58,451 nt of DNA from Parachlamydiaceae bacterium (GTDB lineage: Bacteria; Chlamydiota; Chlamydiia; Chlamydiales; Parachlamydiaceae): the NCBI GenBank assembly GCA_030147755.1, contig JASBUW010000081.1:1-58451 (forward strand). Reading direction: 5' to 3'. The number at the start of each line of letters is the position of its first letter. The stretch's first letter is position 1. A program made the position numbers and the translations under genes. Shown here one piece after another: positions 8,009 to 15,739 of this stretch. The notes below the pieces were generated by a model. The model saw only the letters and a list, made by a program, of their open reading frames with translations, was not told the origin of the DNA and made no database searches.

Positions 8009-8493
8009 AATGCATTTGAAGCAGGAGAAAGTTTCTGCAAAGCTTGTAAAACGCGTTGAGCATGCCCTTTGACTTCAACAGGTTTTTCAATCCAGCGAAT
8101 AATACCTTTTGCATCTACTACAAAAGTTGTACGAACTAAATTCCATTTTGCTTGATTATTGATTTTGTTTTCTTCAAGCACTTGAAATAGATTGCACAAC
8201 TTACGTTCAGGATCAGGAACAAGCGTAAAATTAAGCATATGGTTTCTCATAAATTTATCTTGCGCAGTTTCTGAATCGGGACTAATACCAATGATGCGTG
8301 CATTTAATTGATCTAATTCGGATTTGATGTCACGTAAGTCACAAGCTTGTTGTGTGCAACCTGGAGTATCACTTTTGGGATAAAAATACAGCACATAAGG
8401 CTGACCGAGTAAGTGATCAGGTGATATGACTTGTCCATTTGAATCTTGAGCTTGAAAAATGGGAACGGGTTGGCCTATTTCGAGAGCTTGCAT
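8005..8493 (-). CDS. bcp: Thiol peroxidase of the Bcp/PrxQ family
   Basis: 162 residues from the ATG at 8493; a longer frame to 8541 would run into a perfect hairpin and adds a non-conserved tail. Peroxiredoxin motifs are clear: FYPKSDTPGCTQQACDLRD contains the peroxidatic Cys and, five residues on, the second Cys typical of atypical 2-Cys Bcp/PrxQ. VRTTFVVDAKGIIRWI is the conserved C-terminal strand region. It reduces hydrogen and organic peroxides using thioredoxin. The stop codon shares bases with the glycosyltransferase start (ATGA). Confidence 0.93.
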   Translation of the reverse strand: MQALEIGQPVPIFQAQDSNGQVISPDHLLGQPYVLYFYPKSDTPGCTQQACDLRDIKSELDQLNARIIGISPDSETAQDKFMRNHMLNFTLVPDPERKLCNLFQVLEENKINNQAKWNLVRTTFVVDAKGIIRWIEKPVEVKGHAQRVLQALQKLSPASNAL

Positions 8494-8522
8494 GATAAAA
8501 CTCCAAGTAAAAGACAATATTT

Positions 8523-8570
8523 TATACATAAGGGACATCAAAAACCAATTTTTGATGTCCCTTATGTATA
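8523..8570. terminator. Perfect 22-bp hairpin, likely terminator of the ankyrin gene
   Basis: Bases 8523-8544 and 8549-8570 are perfectly complementary with a 4-base CCAA loop; the stem ends in an A/T tract. It sits between two leftward genes, downstream of the one ending at 8594, and probably separates their transcripts. Being nearly symmetrical it could stop transcription from either side. The loop and A-tract recur in degenerate form at 743-783. Confidence 0.65.
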
Positions 8571-8593
8571 ACAGGAATGTAATTATAACAAAA

Positions 8594-9646
8594 TTAAATC
8601 ATTTGACTGATGGTTGTAAGATTTAAGCCTTGAATTTCTGTTAAAGTATAATCTTGTTTTAATATCTCTATTAACTCAGATATTAAGTGCGATCGACGCT
8701 TGAATACTTCGTGTGTTTGATGTCCTATCCAAGCTTTATTGATTTCATCTCCACCCAAATAGGGATTAACGACATCGAGAAAGTCTTTAAAGAGATGATT
8801 TTTTGGCAATAAAAGAAAAAGAGTAAGCATATCATTGGCTGTTTTGCTTGCATTATTTTTCATCTCTAAAATCTCTTGAAGGATATTTAATTCCTTCGCT
8901 CGATTGATAATGGCAGCAGCAAGCTTCATTTGTCCTGTGATGATAGCCAAATGCAAGACAGTATTTCCTCGTGGAGTGGTAAATAACAGGTCTTCTTTTT
9001 CGTAAACAGGCAAAATGAGTTGACTTCCTTCCAAATCACCTGCTTTTACAAGCAAAGCTAAAGGAGTGTTTTGAGGAAAACCTGTACCATTAAGATCCTT
9101 CACTTTGGTTTGAGGATTATTTGGACGTGTGAGCGCTAATTTTGCATGTGGGTTGTGATGGGTTAATGCCTCCTCTACAAGAGCTTTCAGTAAATCATGA
9201 AGATCGTCAAATTTCAAAGAGACTGTTGTAAAAGTATAATGGGCTAAAAGCTCTGTCAATCCAGTGTTGATAATATGTGGTCTGTTATCTATTTCCTTTT
9301 CTAGTTTTAGAATGAGAGATTGATTCAATTGTGCATATTCAACTAGGTGAAGATCAAAATAGACTTTTTTTTCATGCCTTTTTAAAACTTCATCTTCGCA
9401 TTCTTCAGGTTTTTCAATTTGCTTTTCAATTAGCTTCTTAGGTTTTTCCAGAGGTTCTAAAATAGATTTTGCAATAATTTTCTTTGTAGGTAAGCAATGC
9501 CTAAGAGCATAACACGCAGCCAAAAATCCAAAGGCTAGCGAAACAATTATCAAGATTTTCTTGTGCTGAGCACTTAAAACGGGGAATACTTTCTCTTTCA
9601 AGAAAAAGGCTGCACAATTGGAAATAGAATCGAAATAAATATTCAT
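8594..9646 (-). CDS. Membrane-anchored ankyrin-repeat protein
   Basis: 350 residues. One hydrophobic segment (about residues 31-48, ILIIVSLAFGFLAACYAL) follows a short N-terminal region; a Lys/Glu-rich linker comes next. Residues about 190-260 look like at least two ankyrin repeats (NTPLALLVKAGDLEGSQLIL and RGNTVLHLAIITGQMKLAAA). Ankyrin proteins in amoeba-associated bacteria often contact host proteins, and a single membrane helix could suit an inclusion-membrane or bacterial inner-membrane protein, but this is inference. No good ribosome-binding site is visible. It is a single-gene unit between a terminator hairpin and an ATPase gene. Confidence 0.75.
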   Translation of the reverse strand: MNIYFDSISNCAAFFLKEKVFPVLSAQHKKILIIVSLAFGFLAACYALRHCLPTKKIIAKSILEPLEKPKKLIEKQIEKPEECEDEVLKRHEKKVYFDLHLVEYAQLNQSLILKLEKEIDNRPHIINTGLTELLAHYTFTTVSLKFDDLHDLLKALVEEALTHHNPHAKLALTRPNNPQTKVKDLNGTGFPQNTPLALLVKAGDLEGSQLILPVYEKEDLLFTTPRGNTVLHLAIITGQMKLAAAIINRAKELNILQEILEMKNNASKTANDMLTLFLLLPKNHLFKDFLDVVNPYLGGDEINKAWIGHQTHEVFKRRSHLISELIEILKQDYTLTEIQGLNLTTISQMI

Positions 9647-9731
9647 AACACTTAATTATTAGTTTAATTAATTATTAAGCCTGTATTCATTTATGTCAAT
9701 CGTGAAATTATATTAATTAATTAAAGTAGAT

Positions 9732-10904
9732 TTAATTTTTAATGATTTGATTAAGTGGGAAATTGGGTGTTAATTCTTTTAAAAATTCTTCGCAAGGCAT
9801 ACAAAGAACTTGATTTTTGATCAAGCGCTCTTTACCACGATAAAGAAATAAAGCAGTTGCCTCCGGATAGTCTTCTAAAAATGCATTAAGAGGACGAAGA
9901 TCAGCCGGAAGAATGCGATCCGAATTTTTTACTTCAATTGCCCAAAAACCTAAAGGACCCAAAAGAACAAAGTCCACTTCTACGCCTGAACGAGTTCTCC
10001 AAAAATGAAGCGTATGTTTTTCTGAAGTGTAATCTTTCCATGCTTTGAGATGTTGTGCGACGAGTCCTTCTAGTGCTTGGCCATTCAATTCCGTTTCAGT
10101 GTCCTGAATAGAGTGAGGGCGAAGTGTGCGATAAATGCCGGCATCAAAAAGGTAAAATTTTGGATGGACACTTAAATCTCGTTTAGCTCGATGAGTAAAG
10201 ACAGGAATTTGATAAGCAATGAGCATGTCTTCTAAGATGGAAATCCAGCTATCTACAGTGGTGCGTTTGACTTGACATTCTCTGGAAATATTGGTTACGT
10301 TCAGAACAGATCCATGAGAAAAACTGATCGCTTGTAAGAAGCGGGTAAATGGTTCTACATGACGAATTAAGCCTTCAGCTTTTATTTCTTCTTCCAAATA
10401 AAGCGAAATGTAAGCGTCTAAAACTTCTTGTGGTTGATTCGTATCAAACCGCAAAGGAAGAAGTCCATAATGCAAAGCTTCTCCAAGATGAAATTGCTCT
10501 TTAATTTCTGCTGCCATAAAAGGATGCAAGGTTTTCTTCCAGGCACGACCTCCTAACAAATCGATGCCTTCGCGTTTCAATTTGCGTGCATTTGATCCAG
10601 TCAAGATGAATTTCCATTGTCGTTTTTCTTCTATCAAGAGGTGAATAACAGGCAAAAGTTCAGGAACTTTTTGAATTTCATCTATAATGATAGTGCTTCC
10701 ATCTGGTTGCGCTTGTACTAGAGATTTTAACAGATCGGGATCTGCTGTAAAACGTAGTCGTTCTCGATTTAATCTTAAATCGATCAAAAGAGCGTCAGGA
10801 TGTCGCCAATTGGCGAGTGTTGATTTTCCGGTTCCTCTCGGACCAAAAAGAAAATAACTTTTTTGAGGTTCTTGAAATAATCTTTTTATAGGTTGAAATG
10901 TCAT
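9732..10904 (-). CDS. AAA_14/DUF4143 family ATPase (1)
   Basis: 390 residues from the ATG at 10904; a TTG four codons upstream is possible. Walker A is GPRGTGKS, Walker B TIIIDEIQKV, then TGSNARKL as sensor-1-like motif. The C-terminal DUF4143 half ends in GVEVDFVLLGPLGFWAIEVKN, a PD-(D/E)XK nuclease-like core. This family is common and scattered in bacteria and archaea; its role is unknown. The start codon lies inside the first of two palindromic 29-bp repeats, which could be self-operators. It sits alone between an ankyrin gene and hemB, and looks like an acquired gene. Confidence 0.85.
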   Translation of the reverse strand: MTFQPIKRLFQEPQKSYFLFGPRGTGKSTLANWRHPDALLIDLRLNRERLRFTADPDLLKSLVQAQPDGSTIIIDEIQKVPELLPVIHLLIEEKRQWKFILTGSNARKLKREGIDLLGGRAWKKTLHPFMAAEIKEQFHLGEALHYGLLPLRFDTNQPQEVLDAYISLYLEEEIKAEGLIRHVEPFTRFLQAISFSHGSVLNVTNISRECQVKRTTVDSWISILEDMLIAYQIPVFTHRAKRDLSVHPKFYLFDAGIYRTLRPHSIQDTETELNGQALEGLVAQHLKAWKDYTSEKHTLHFWRTRSGVEVDFVLLGPLGFWAIEVKNSDRILPADLRPLNAFLEDYPEATALFLYRGKERLIKNQVLCMPCEEFLKELTPNFPLNQIIKN

Positions 10905-10972
10905 TTTGAGTCTCAATTTGACATTGGTAATGTCATTTTGAGTCTCAATTTGACATTTTCAATGTCATTTTG
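10897..10972. promoter_or_regulatory. 2.4 copies of a palindromic 32-bp repeat over the ATPase start
   Basis: AATGTCATTTTGAG-T-CTCAATTTGACATT (arms read with two mismatches) occurs at 10897-10925 and 10929-10957, and a third half-copy begins at 10961. The period is exactly 32 bp, about three helical turns. Each unit is itself an imperfect palindrome. Unit 1 contains the start codon of the ATPase gene, so protein bound here would block its translation start region or transcription. Confidence 0.75.
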
Positions 10973-11030
10973 CAAGAAAAATCGTAATTTTGATAGATTA
11001 CAAGTCCTTTAACAGATAGGGGAGGCGAAA

Positions 11031-12047
11031 ATGAATACATCGAATTTATTAGTGGAAACATCTCCTTTTTCTTTGCAGAAACGTCCACGGCGTAATCGTC
11101 AAACAGCAGCAATTCGGGGACTTGTACAGGAAACACACCTACATCCGAGCCAACTCGTTTCACCGTTATTTATTGTGGAGGGACAAACTCAAAAACAAGT
11201 GATTGCGAGTATGCCTGGGGTTTTCCGTTATTCACTCGATTTATTGATAGTAGAAGTTCAGCAACTCTATCAATTAGGAATTCGAGCTGTGGATTTGTTT
11301 TGTTATGTCCCTGCTGAAAAAAAAGATGTGTATGGCTCTGAAGCGATTCAACCCGCTAATTTACTGCAGCAGGCCATTCGCTTGCTTAAGCAAGAATTTC
11401 CCGATTTGTGTGTGATGGTAGATATCGCCTTAGATCCCTTTACGACACATGGACACGATGGAGTCTTGAATTCTCAGGGAATGGTCGATAATGATGCTAC
11501 GCTACAAGTTTTAGCGCGCATGTCTATTCTAGCGGCAGAGGCTGGCGCGGATATCGTCGCGCCTAGCGATATGATGGATGGACGCGTGCGTTATATTCGT
11601 CAAGCGTTGGATCAGGAAGGTTTTCAGTCAGTGGGCATTTTGTCTTATGCCGCTAAATATGCGTCGGCGTTTTATGGTCCTTTTCGCGAAGCGTTAAATT
11701 CGGCTCCCAAATTTGGCGATAAGAAGCATTATCAAATGAATCCGGCTAATGTACGAGAAGCCCTTATGGAGTGCCAATTGGATGAATTAGAAGGCGCAGA
11801 CATGCTGTTGATTAAGCCTGCCTTACCTTACTTGGATGTGATCGCAAAAGTACGAGAAATTACGACTTTGCCCCTAGGTGCTTATCATGTCAGTGGAGAA
11901 TATGCCATGGTGATGGCGGCAGCTCAACAAGGGTGGCTAGACGCTTCTCGCGTTTTTGAGGAATGTTTGTTATCCATTAAGCGAGCAGGAGCCGATTTTA
12001 TTTTGACCTATGCTGCACGGCAAGTAGCAGAGAAATTAACTCTATAA
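11031..12047 (+). CDS. hemB: Porphobilinogen synthase (delta-aminolevulinate dehydratase)
   Basis: 338 residues, full length. It condenses two 5-aminolevulinate molecules to porphobilinogen in haem synthesis. The two active-site lysines are in YAAKYASAFYGPF and LLIKPALPYLDV. The metal loop reads ALDPFTTHGHDG, with Asp/Ala in place of the cysteines of zinc-dependent enzymes, so this is the magnesium-type form. A GGGGAGG site precedes ATG. No other haem gene is adjacent. In Chlamydia hemB lies next to nqrA and near greA; here accessory genes separate them. Confidence 0.96.
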   Translation: MNTSNLLVETSPFSLQKRPRRNRQTAAIRGLVQETHLHPSQLVSPLFIVEGQTQKQVIASMPGVFRYSLDLLIVEVQQLYQLGIRAVDLFCYVPAEKKDVYGSEAIQPANLLQQAIRLLKQEFPDLCVMVDIALDPFTTHGHDGVLNSQGMVDNDATLQVLARMSILAAEAGADIVAPSDMMDGRVRYIRQALDQEGFQSVGILSYAAKYASAFYGPFREALNSAPKFGDKKHYQMNPANVREALMECQLDELEGADMLLIKPALPYLDVIAKVREITTLPLGAYHVSGEYAMVMAAAQQGWLDASRVFEECLLSIKRAGADFILTYAARQVAEKLTL

Positions 12048-12070
12048 TTTATAAAGCTATTATTTACTCT

Positions 12071-12472
12071 TTAAATTCGCCAATCTTCAATTGTAATTTC
12101 TGACACTCTTTTGAATTCTTTTAAATTAGAGGTTACCATAATCATCGTATGAGCCAACGCTGTACCTGCTAATAAGCTATCGTAAGGGTCAATAGGCAAT
12201 CCTAAATTTTTTAATTTAGATCTAATCATTGCAGTTGCAACTGCACATTGAGAGCAGAAAGGAATGATTTTAATTTGCTCAAGCAAAGATTCCCATTTAG
12301 GACGAATAACTTTTTCTCTTTCTTCGTATAATTTAAGTCCATATTCAATTTCCATTACGGTTAAGGTTGAAATATGTATTTGAGAGGGTGTTAATTTTTT
12401 GAAATGAGTCACTACTGATGGAATCTTTTTAAATAAATCTGAAATCACACACGTATCTAAAAGATGGTTCAT
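12071..12472 (-). CDS. vapC: PIN-domain toxin (VapC)
   Basis: 133 residues, a complete PIN domain. Acidic active-site residues visible are Asp6 (LLDTCV), Glu41 (VMEIEYG), Asp95 and Asp98 (GLPIDPYDSLLAG), with TSNLKEF at the C-terminal end. VapC proteins are magnesium-dependent RNA nucleases. The start overlaps the antitoxin stop by 4 bases (ATGA), the usual arrangement. The toxin should be inactive while bound by its antitoxin. Confidence 0.92.
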   Translation of the reverse strand: MNHLLDTCVISDLFKKIPSVVTHFKKLTPSQIHISTLTVMEIEYGLKLYEEREKVIRPKWESLLEQIKIIPFCSQCAVATAMIRSKLKNLGLPIDPYDSLLAGTALAHTMIMVTSNLKEFKRVSEITIEDWRI

Positions 12473-12708
12473 GCTAAAGGATCCTCTGGAATATCTTGAT
12501 TCAATTCTTTACGTAATTCTTTAAAGTCAGGAATATCCGTTATAGGATCAAAATCAAAAAATCCTTCCGGCCATTGAGAAGGAGAATGACTATCTAACCA
12601 TTCTTCGAGAGCCTCATTAATAATAGAATTCCGACTACGATGAAGTTTTTTAGCCATGCGGGTAACTTTATTACCCGTCTCTGCTTTTAAATAGACGTTG
12701 AAATTCAT
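12469..12708 (-). CDS. vapB: VapB-type antitoxin (ribbon-helix-helix)
   Basis: 79 residues. Residues 1-45 (MNFNVYLKAETGNKVTRMAK... SRNSIINEALEEWL) fit a ribbon-helix-helix DNA-binding domain; the acidic, proline-rich C terminus (PITDIPDFKELRKELN) would wrap the toxin. It is followed by vapC in ATGA overlap. A perfect inverted repeat 27 bases upstream of the start is a good candidate for the autoregulatory operator. Confidence 0.87.
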   Translation of the reverse strand: MNFNVYLKAETGNKVTRMAKKLHRSRNSIINEALEEWLDSHSPSQWPEGFFDFDPITDIPDFKELRKELNQDIPEDPLA

Positions 12709-12734
12709 AGAAACTCCTTTCGTTCTAACTTTAT

Positions 12735-12755
12735 TTATAACATAACATGTTATAA
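12735..12755. promoter_or_regulatory. Operator-like inverted repeat before vapBC
   Basis: TTATAACAT-AAC-ATGTTATAA is a perfect 9-bp inverted repeat with a 3-base centre; ATAACATGTTAT (12742-12753) is a second, overlapping perfect palindrome. The position just upstream of the antitoxin start fits autoregulation by the VapBC complex. Confidence 0.6.
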
Positions 12756-12869
12756 CAAAACAAGCATTTTATTTAAAATTTGTTTTTGCTAATTTTACAT
12801 ACGAGTTTAATTTGAAAATATAATCTTGATTATATTGAAAAATAAAATAAAAACTTGAATAAATTTAAA

Positions 12870-12889
12870 ATAAGTTATATAATACTTAT
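12870..12889. promoter_or_regulatory. Inverted repeat upstream of the first LuxR-type gene
   Basis: ATAAGT-N8-ACTTAT lies 26 bases before the start codon, within an AT-rich stretch that also offers a TATAAT-like -10 (TATAAT in the spacer). It could be an operator for autoregulation; the paralogous gene at 16537 has an ACTTA-type half-site in its own leader. Confidence 0.35.
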
Positions 12890-12915
12890 TATAGCATAAA
12901 GTAGATTGGAGAATT

Positions 12916-13740
12916 ATGCAGCCCCATATTCAAGATTTTACCATTAGGTACGCGCATAAGCTGAAAAAATTGACAGAGCCTTTAAAAATTCATTTTAATA
13001 TTCACTCCTTTTGGTATTTTACGATCTCCTCACAAGGGGAATTTGGATATGTAGGGAATAATCCTCATTTAGGAGAATACTATTTTTCTCAGGAGCTCTA
13101 TAAAGATAATCCCTTTTTTAAGAAACCGGGGATCTATGATCCCGGCGTTTTCTACTCACGTGCTATTCAAGACGAATCCTATCAGCATTGTTTAGATTTG
13201 ACCTCCAAGCATTGTAATGTGGATCACAACATTATCCTAGTAGAGAAAAAGGGAGCAGACTACCAAGGATTCGGTTTTGCGGCTAGTTCCCATTCTCCCA
13301 TGTATCAACTGTATTTGAATTATCTTCCTTTTTTAAAAAAATACATTCGTTACTTTGAGATAGAGGCTGTCGACATCTTATCAGAATTAGAATTAGGCAA
13401 AGTAAATATCAGCCATTTAATAGGCAGTGGTTTCTATCAAAAGTCTAATTGCTTAGATGTTGTCATTCCGCCCAAAAAATTACAAAGCTTTTACCAAGAG
13501 ATATTGGCTTTGCCCGTGACTTTACCTGTTTTGACTAAAAGAGAAAAAGAGTGTTTGAAGCTTTCTCTGCGGGGGTTGCAAGCGGCGCAAATCGGTGAAC
13601 TATTATCTATCTCTCCTCGTACAGTGGAGTGCTATTTAGATAGCATCAAGCTCAAGTTTCACTGTCACACGAAATACGAGTTGCTCTCCAAAATTTTTCA
13701 TTTAAATGATTTACATGGATCATTAGATTTCTTATTTTAA
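12916..13740 (+). CDS. LuxR-family transcription regulator (1)
   Basis: 274 residues. The C-terminal 60 residues (about 204-262, LTKREKECLKLSLRGLQAAQ... ISPRTVECYLDSIKLKF) are a standard LuxR/GerE helix-turn-helix. Residues 1-195 form a sensor domain that I cannot place; it is shared with the regulator at 15716-16537 (both have a FYFTISSQG-like strand, an xNPF motif and a central D-H segment). There is no receiver domain and no obvious autoinducer-synthase gene in the window, so it is a LuxR solo by layout. It stands immediately upstream of, and co-directional with, an ATP-grasp gene. GGAG precedes ATG. Confidence 0.85.
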   Translation: MQPHIQDFTIRYAHKLKKLTEPLKIHFNIHSFWYFTISSQGEFGYVGNNPHLGEYYFSQELYKDNPFFKKPGIYDPGVFYSRAIQDESYQHCLDLTSKHCNVDHNIILVEKKGADYQGFGFAASSHSPMYQLYLNYLPFLKKYIRYFEIEAVDILSELELGKVNISHLIGSGFYQKSNCLDVVIPPKKLQSFYQEILALPVTLPVLTKREKECLKLSLRGLQAAQIGELLSISPRTVECYLDSIKLKFHCHTKYELLSKIFHLNDLHGSLDFLF

Positions 13741-13751
13741 TGATCTAAGTA

Positions 13752-13772
13752 ATCTTACGTAAGTATCCTTAC
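13752..13772. promoter_or_regulatory. TTACGTAA site before the ATP-grasp gene
   Basis: ATCTTACGTAAGTATCCTTAC holds a perfect TTACGTAA palindrome (13755-13762) and a further TTAC half-site. The 8-mer ATCTTACG recurs at 14758-14765 in front of the next gene. It lies 65-85 bases before the start codon, where an activator would bind. Confidence 0.5.
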
Positions 13773-13836
13773 AATAAAATATATACCTTCATATTTTTAA
13801 AATAGATGACGTTTTTCAATTGATTTAGGAGAAAAA

Positions 13837-14736
13837 ATGTCGTCATTATTAGTGAATAGTCCCTGTGTCGCTCTATTAACCTGCCATAAATTTCCCGAAT
13901 ATAAAACAGATGGCTATCTCTTGATAAAAGCGCTTAAAGAAGAGCAAATTGAAGCACGTCATGTTATCTGGGATTCTACTGAAGAAGAGTGGAGTCGCTA
14001 TGCAGCTGCTATTATTTTCTCCACATGGGATTATTTTGAAGGCAAGCTGGATCTTTTTTTGAAAACAATCAAGCATATCGAAAGTTGCCATGTTCCTGTG
14101 TATAATTCTTCTGCAGTGATTGAATGGAATTGCTCTAAAAACTATTTAAAGACATTGCCCGATAAAGGAGTGGCGATTGTAGAGAGTTTATGGTTGCCGC
14201 CGGAAAAGCTCATTCATTTACCTGCCATGTTGCAGGAGAAGGGATGGACGGAGTGTGTGATCAAGCCTGTTGTGTCTGCGGGTGGATATAATACGTTTAA
14301 ATTTAATGCCTCTAATGTAGAAACAATTCAGCAATACTTTAAAGACTATTCCTGTGAATTGATTGTACAACCATTTATGGAAGAAATTATCACAGAAGGA
14401 GAGTGGTCGTTTATCTTTATGGATCGCGAGTATTGCCACTGTGTATTAAAGAAACCGGCAATAGGCAATTTCCTTGTTCAAGATATTCAGGGAGGATCAG
14501 TTCATCCTAGAGAACCTCCTGCTTGGATGATTGAAGAAGCTAAAAAAGTATTAGACGCTATCCATTTTTCTTATCTGCATGCACGTGTGGATATGATTAG
14601 AAGAGGAGAATCTTTAATCGTGATGGAAATAGAAATGATAGAACCTAATCTTTTCTTAAAATTTTTTAAGGAGTCTGAAAAGAAATTGGCGAGTAAAATT
14701 AAAGAAAAAATACCCGTTTTGCGTAAAACTACGTAA
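13837..14736 (+). CDS. ATP-grasp family ligase (RimK/glutathione-synthetase-like)
   Basis: 299 residues. The pattern fits an ATP-grasp enzyme: an N-terminal Rossmann-like part (VALLTCHKFPEYKTDGYLL, AAIIFSTWDYF), the lysine strand CVIKPVVSAGGYNTF near residue 140 followed by a Gly-rich loop, LIVQPFMEEIITEGEWSFIFM, and a metal-binding end RVDMIRRGESLIVMEIEMIEPNLF. Such enzymes form an acyl-phosphate and join it to an amine or thiol. The closest type I can name is the RimK/GshB-like group that modifies peptides or small molecules; the substrate is unknown. A GGAG site precedes ATG. It lies between a LuxR-type gene and an SDR gene. Confidence 0.85.
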   Translation: MSSLLVNSPCVALLTCHKFPEYKTDGYLLIKALKEEQIEARHVIWDSTEEEWSRYAAAIIFSTWDYFEGKLDLFLKTIKHIESCHVPVYNSSAVIEWNCSKNYLKTLPDKGVAIVESLWLPPEKLIHLPAMLQEKGWTECVIKPVVSAGGYNTFKFNASNVETIQQYFKDYSCELIVQPFMEEIITEGEWSFIFMDREYCHCVLKKPAIGNFLVQDIQGGSVHPREPPAWMIEEAKKVLDAIHFSYLHARVDMIRRGESLIVMEIEMIEPNLFLKFFKESEKKLASKIKEKIPVLRKTT

Positions 14737-14784
14737 AAATACGTAATTTTTACGGTGATCTTACGCTTTTGTTTTTTGTATAAT
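14721..14784 (+). promoter_or_regulatory. Phased CGTAA/TTACG half-sites and promoter before the SDR gene
   Basis: CGTAA occurs at 14722, 14732 and 14742, exactly 10 bp apart, followed by inverted TTACG at 14750 and 14761. A TATAAT -10 element is at 14779-14784, so the last TTACG sits at about the -35 position, the place for a LuxR-type activator. The first half-sites lie in the end of the ATP-grasp gene, whose stop codon (14734-14736) is part of one of them. Confidence 0.6.
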
Positions 14785-14812
14785 CAATGTTTTCTAAATT
14801 AAGGAGGCAATG

Positions 14813-15739
14813 ATGCAAGAAACAAATATACAACCTGTTGTTTTAATTACAGGCGCCACTAGTGGAATAGGGCTCGCCACTGCGGCTTTCCTGGCAGGGC
14901 ATGGATTTAAAGTATATGGAACTTACCGTACGACGTCGAAAACGACAGAATTGGATCAAGCTATTGAAAAAAGCCAGGGATGCCTTGTCAAAATTTTAAT
15001 GGATGTGACGGATACAAACTCAGTTGATCAAGCAATAAAAGATATTCTTCTAAAAGAGAAAAAAATTGATGTGGTGATTAACAATGCAGCTTATGCGTTA
15101 ACCGGAACAGTAGAATCTTGCTCTCTTGAAGAGCAAATGGCTCTTTTTGATACCAATTATTTTGGCATTGTACGTGTTTTACAAGCTGTTCTTCCTCATT
15201 TTCGAGAAAAACAAGAAGGACAACTCATCAATATTGGCAGCGTTGTAGGAATTACGCCCTTTCCCGCGATTGAGAATTATTCTGCGACGAAATTTGCTTT
15301 AGAAGGATTGACAGAGTCTATGGCCATTTCTCTTTCTCCTTTCCATATTAAAGTGAGTATCGTTGAGCCGGGATCTGTGAAAACTCCTGCAGCGGTCAAT
15401 CAACCGATGGGAACAAAAGATTTAGGACCCGACAATCCCTATGAGGAATTTCATCGCGTAGGTGATCAAATGTGCAAAGAGAGTTTAGCCAGCGGGCAAG
15501 ATCCTGTAGGAGTGGCTCAACTTATTCATCAAGTCATAATGACTAAGAAACCTCTTTTACGTTATCAATGTGATGCATTTGCTCAAACAGTAGCTGCAAC
15601 AAGATTTAAAGATCCTTCCGGAACAGAAGAAGTCAAGAAGCAGATTCAAGAATTAAGAGGATATGGTTTATTAAAAAAAAGAATAAAACCTATTGTGGAG
15701 TGTATACAAAACATTTTAGAGCAAGCCAAAATTCTCTAA
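14813..15739 (+). CDS. Short-chain dehydrogenase/reductase (SDR)
   Basis: About 308 residues; the second of two adjacent ATGs (14813) has the better spacing to AAGGAGG. Classical SDR motifs: TGATSGIG cofactor loop near residue 15, NNAAYALTG, the catalytic Ser in NIGSVVG, YSATKFALEG with Tyr and Lys, and VEPGSVKTP after the active site. It should be an NAD(P)-dependent oxidoreductase; the lack of Asp in the arginine-rich segment after strand 2 (TYRTTSK) favours NADPH. Its own promoter with CGTAA repeats suggests control by a neighbouring LuxR-type protein. It overlaps the convergent regulator gene by 24 bases. Confidence 0.9.
   Translation: MQETNIQPVVLITGATSGIGLATAAFLAGHGFKVYGTYRTTSKTTELDQAIEKSQGCLVKILMDVTDTNSVDQAIKDILLKEKKIDVVINNAAYALTGTVESCSLEEQMALFDTNYFGIVRVLQAVLPHFREKQEGQLINIGSVVGITPFPAIENYSATKFALEGLTESMAISLSPFHIKVSIVEPGSVKTPAAVNQPMGTKDLGPDNPYEEFHRVGDQMCKESLASGQDPVGVAQLIHQVIMTKKPLLRYQCDAFAQTVAATRFKDPSGTEEVKKQIQELRGYGLLKKRIKPIVECIQNILEQAKIL

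Noticed and set aside
8494-8541. N-terminal extension of Bcp
   Set aside because: It would be encoded by part of a perfect terminator-like hairpin and has no counterpart in the family; the ATG at 8493 gives the normal length.
12916-13740. Response regulator of the histidine kinase at 55928
   Set aside because: It has a LuxR-type DNA-binding end but no receiver domain, and lies 42 kb away.
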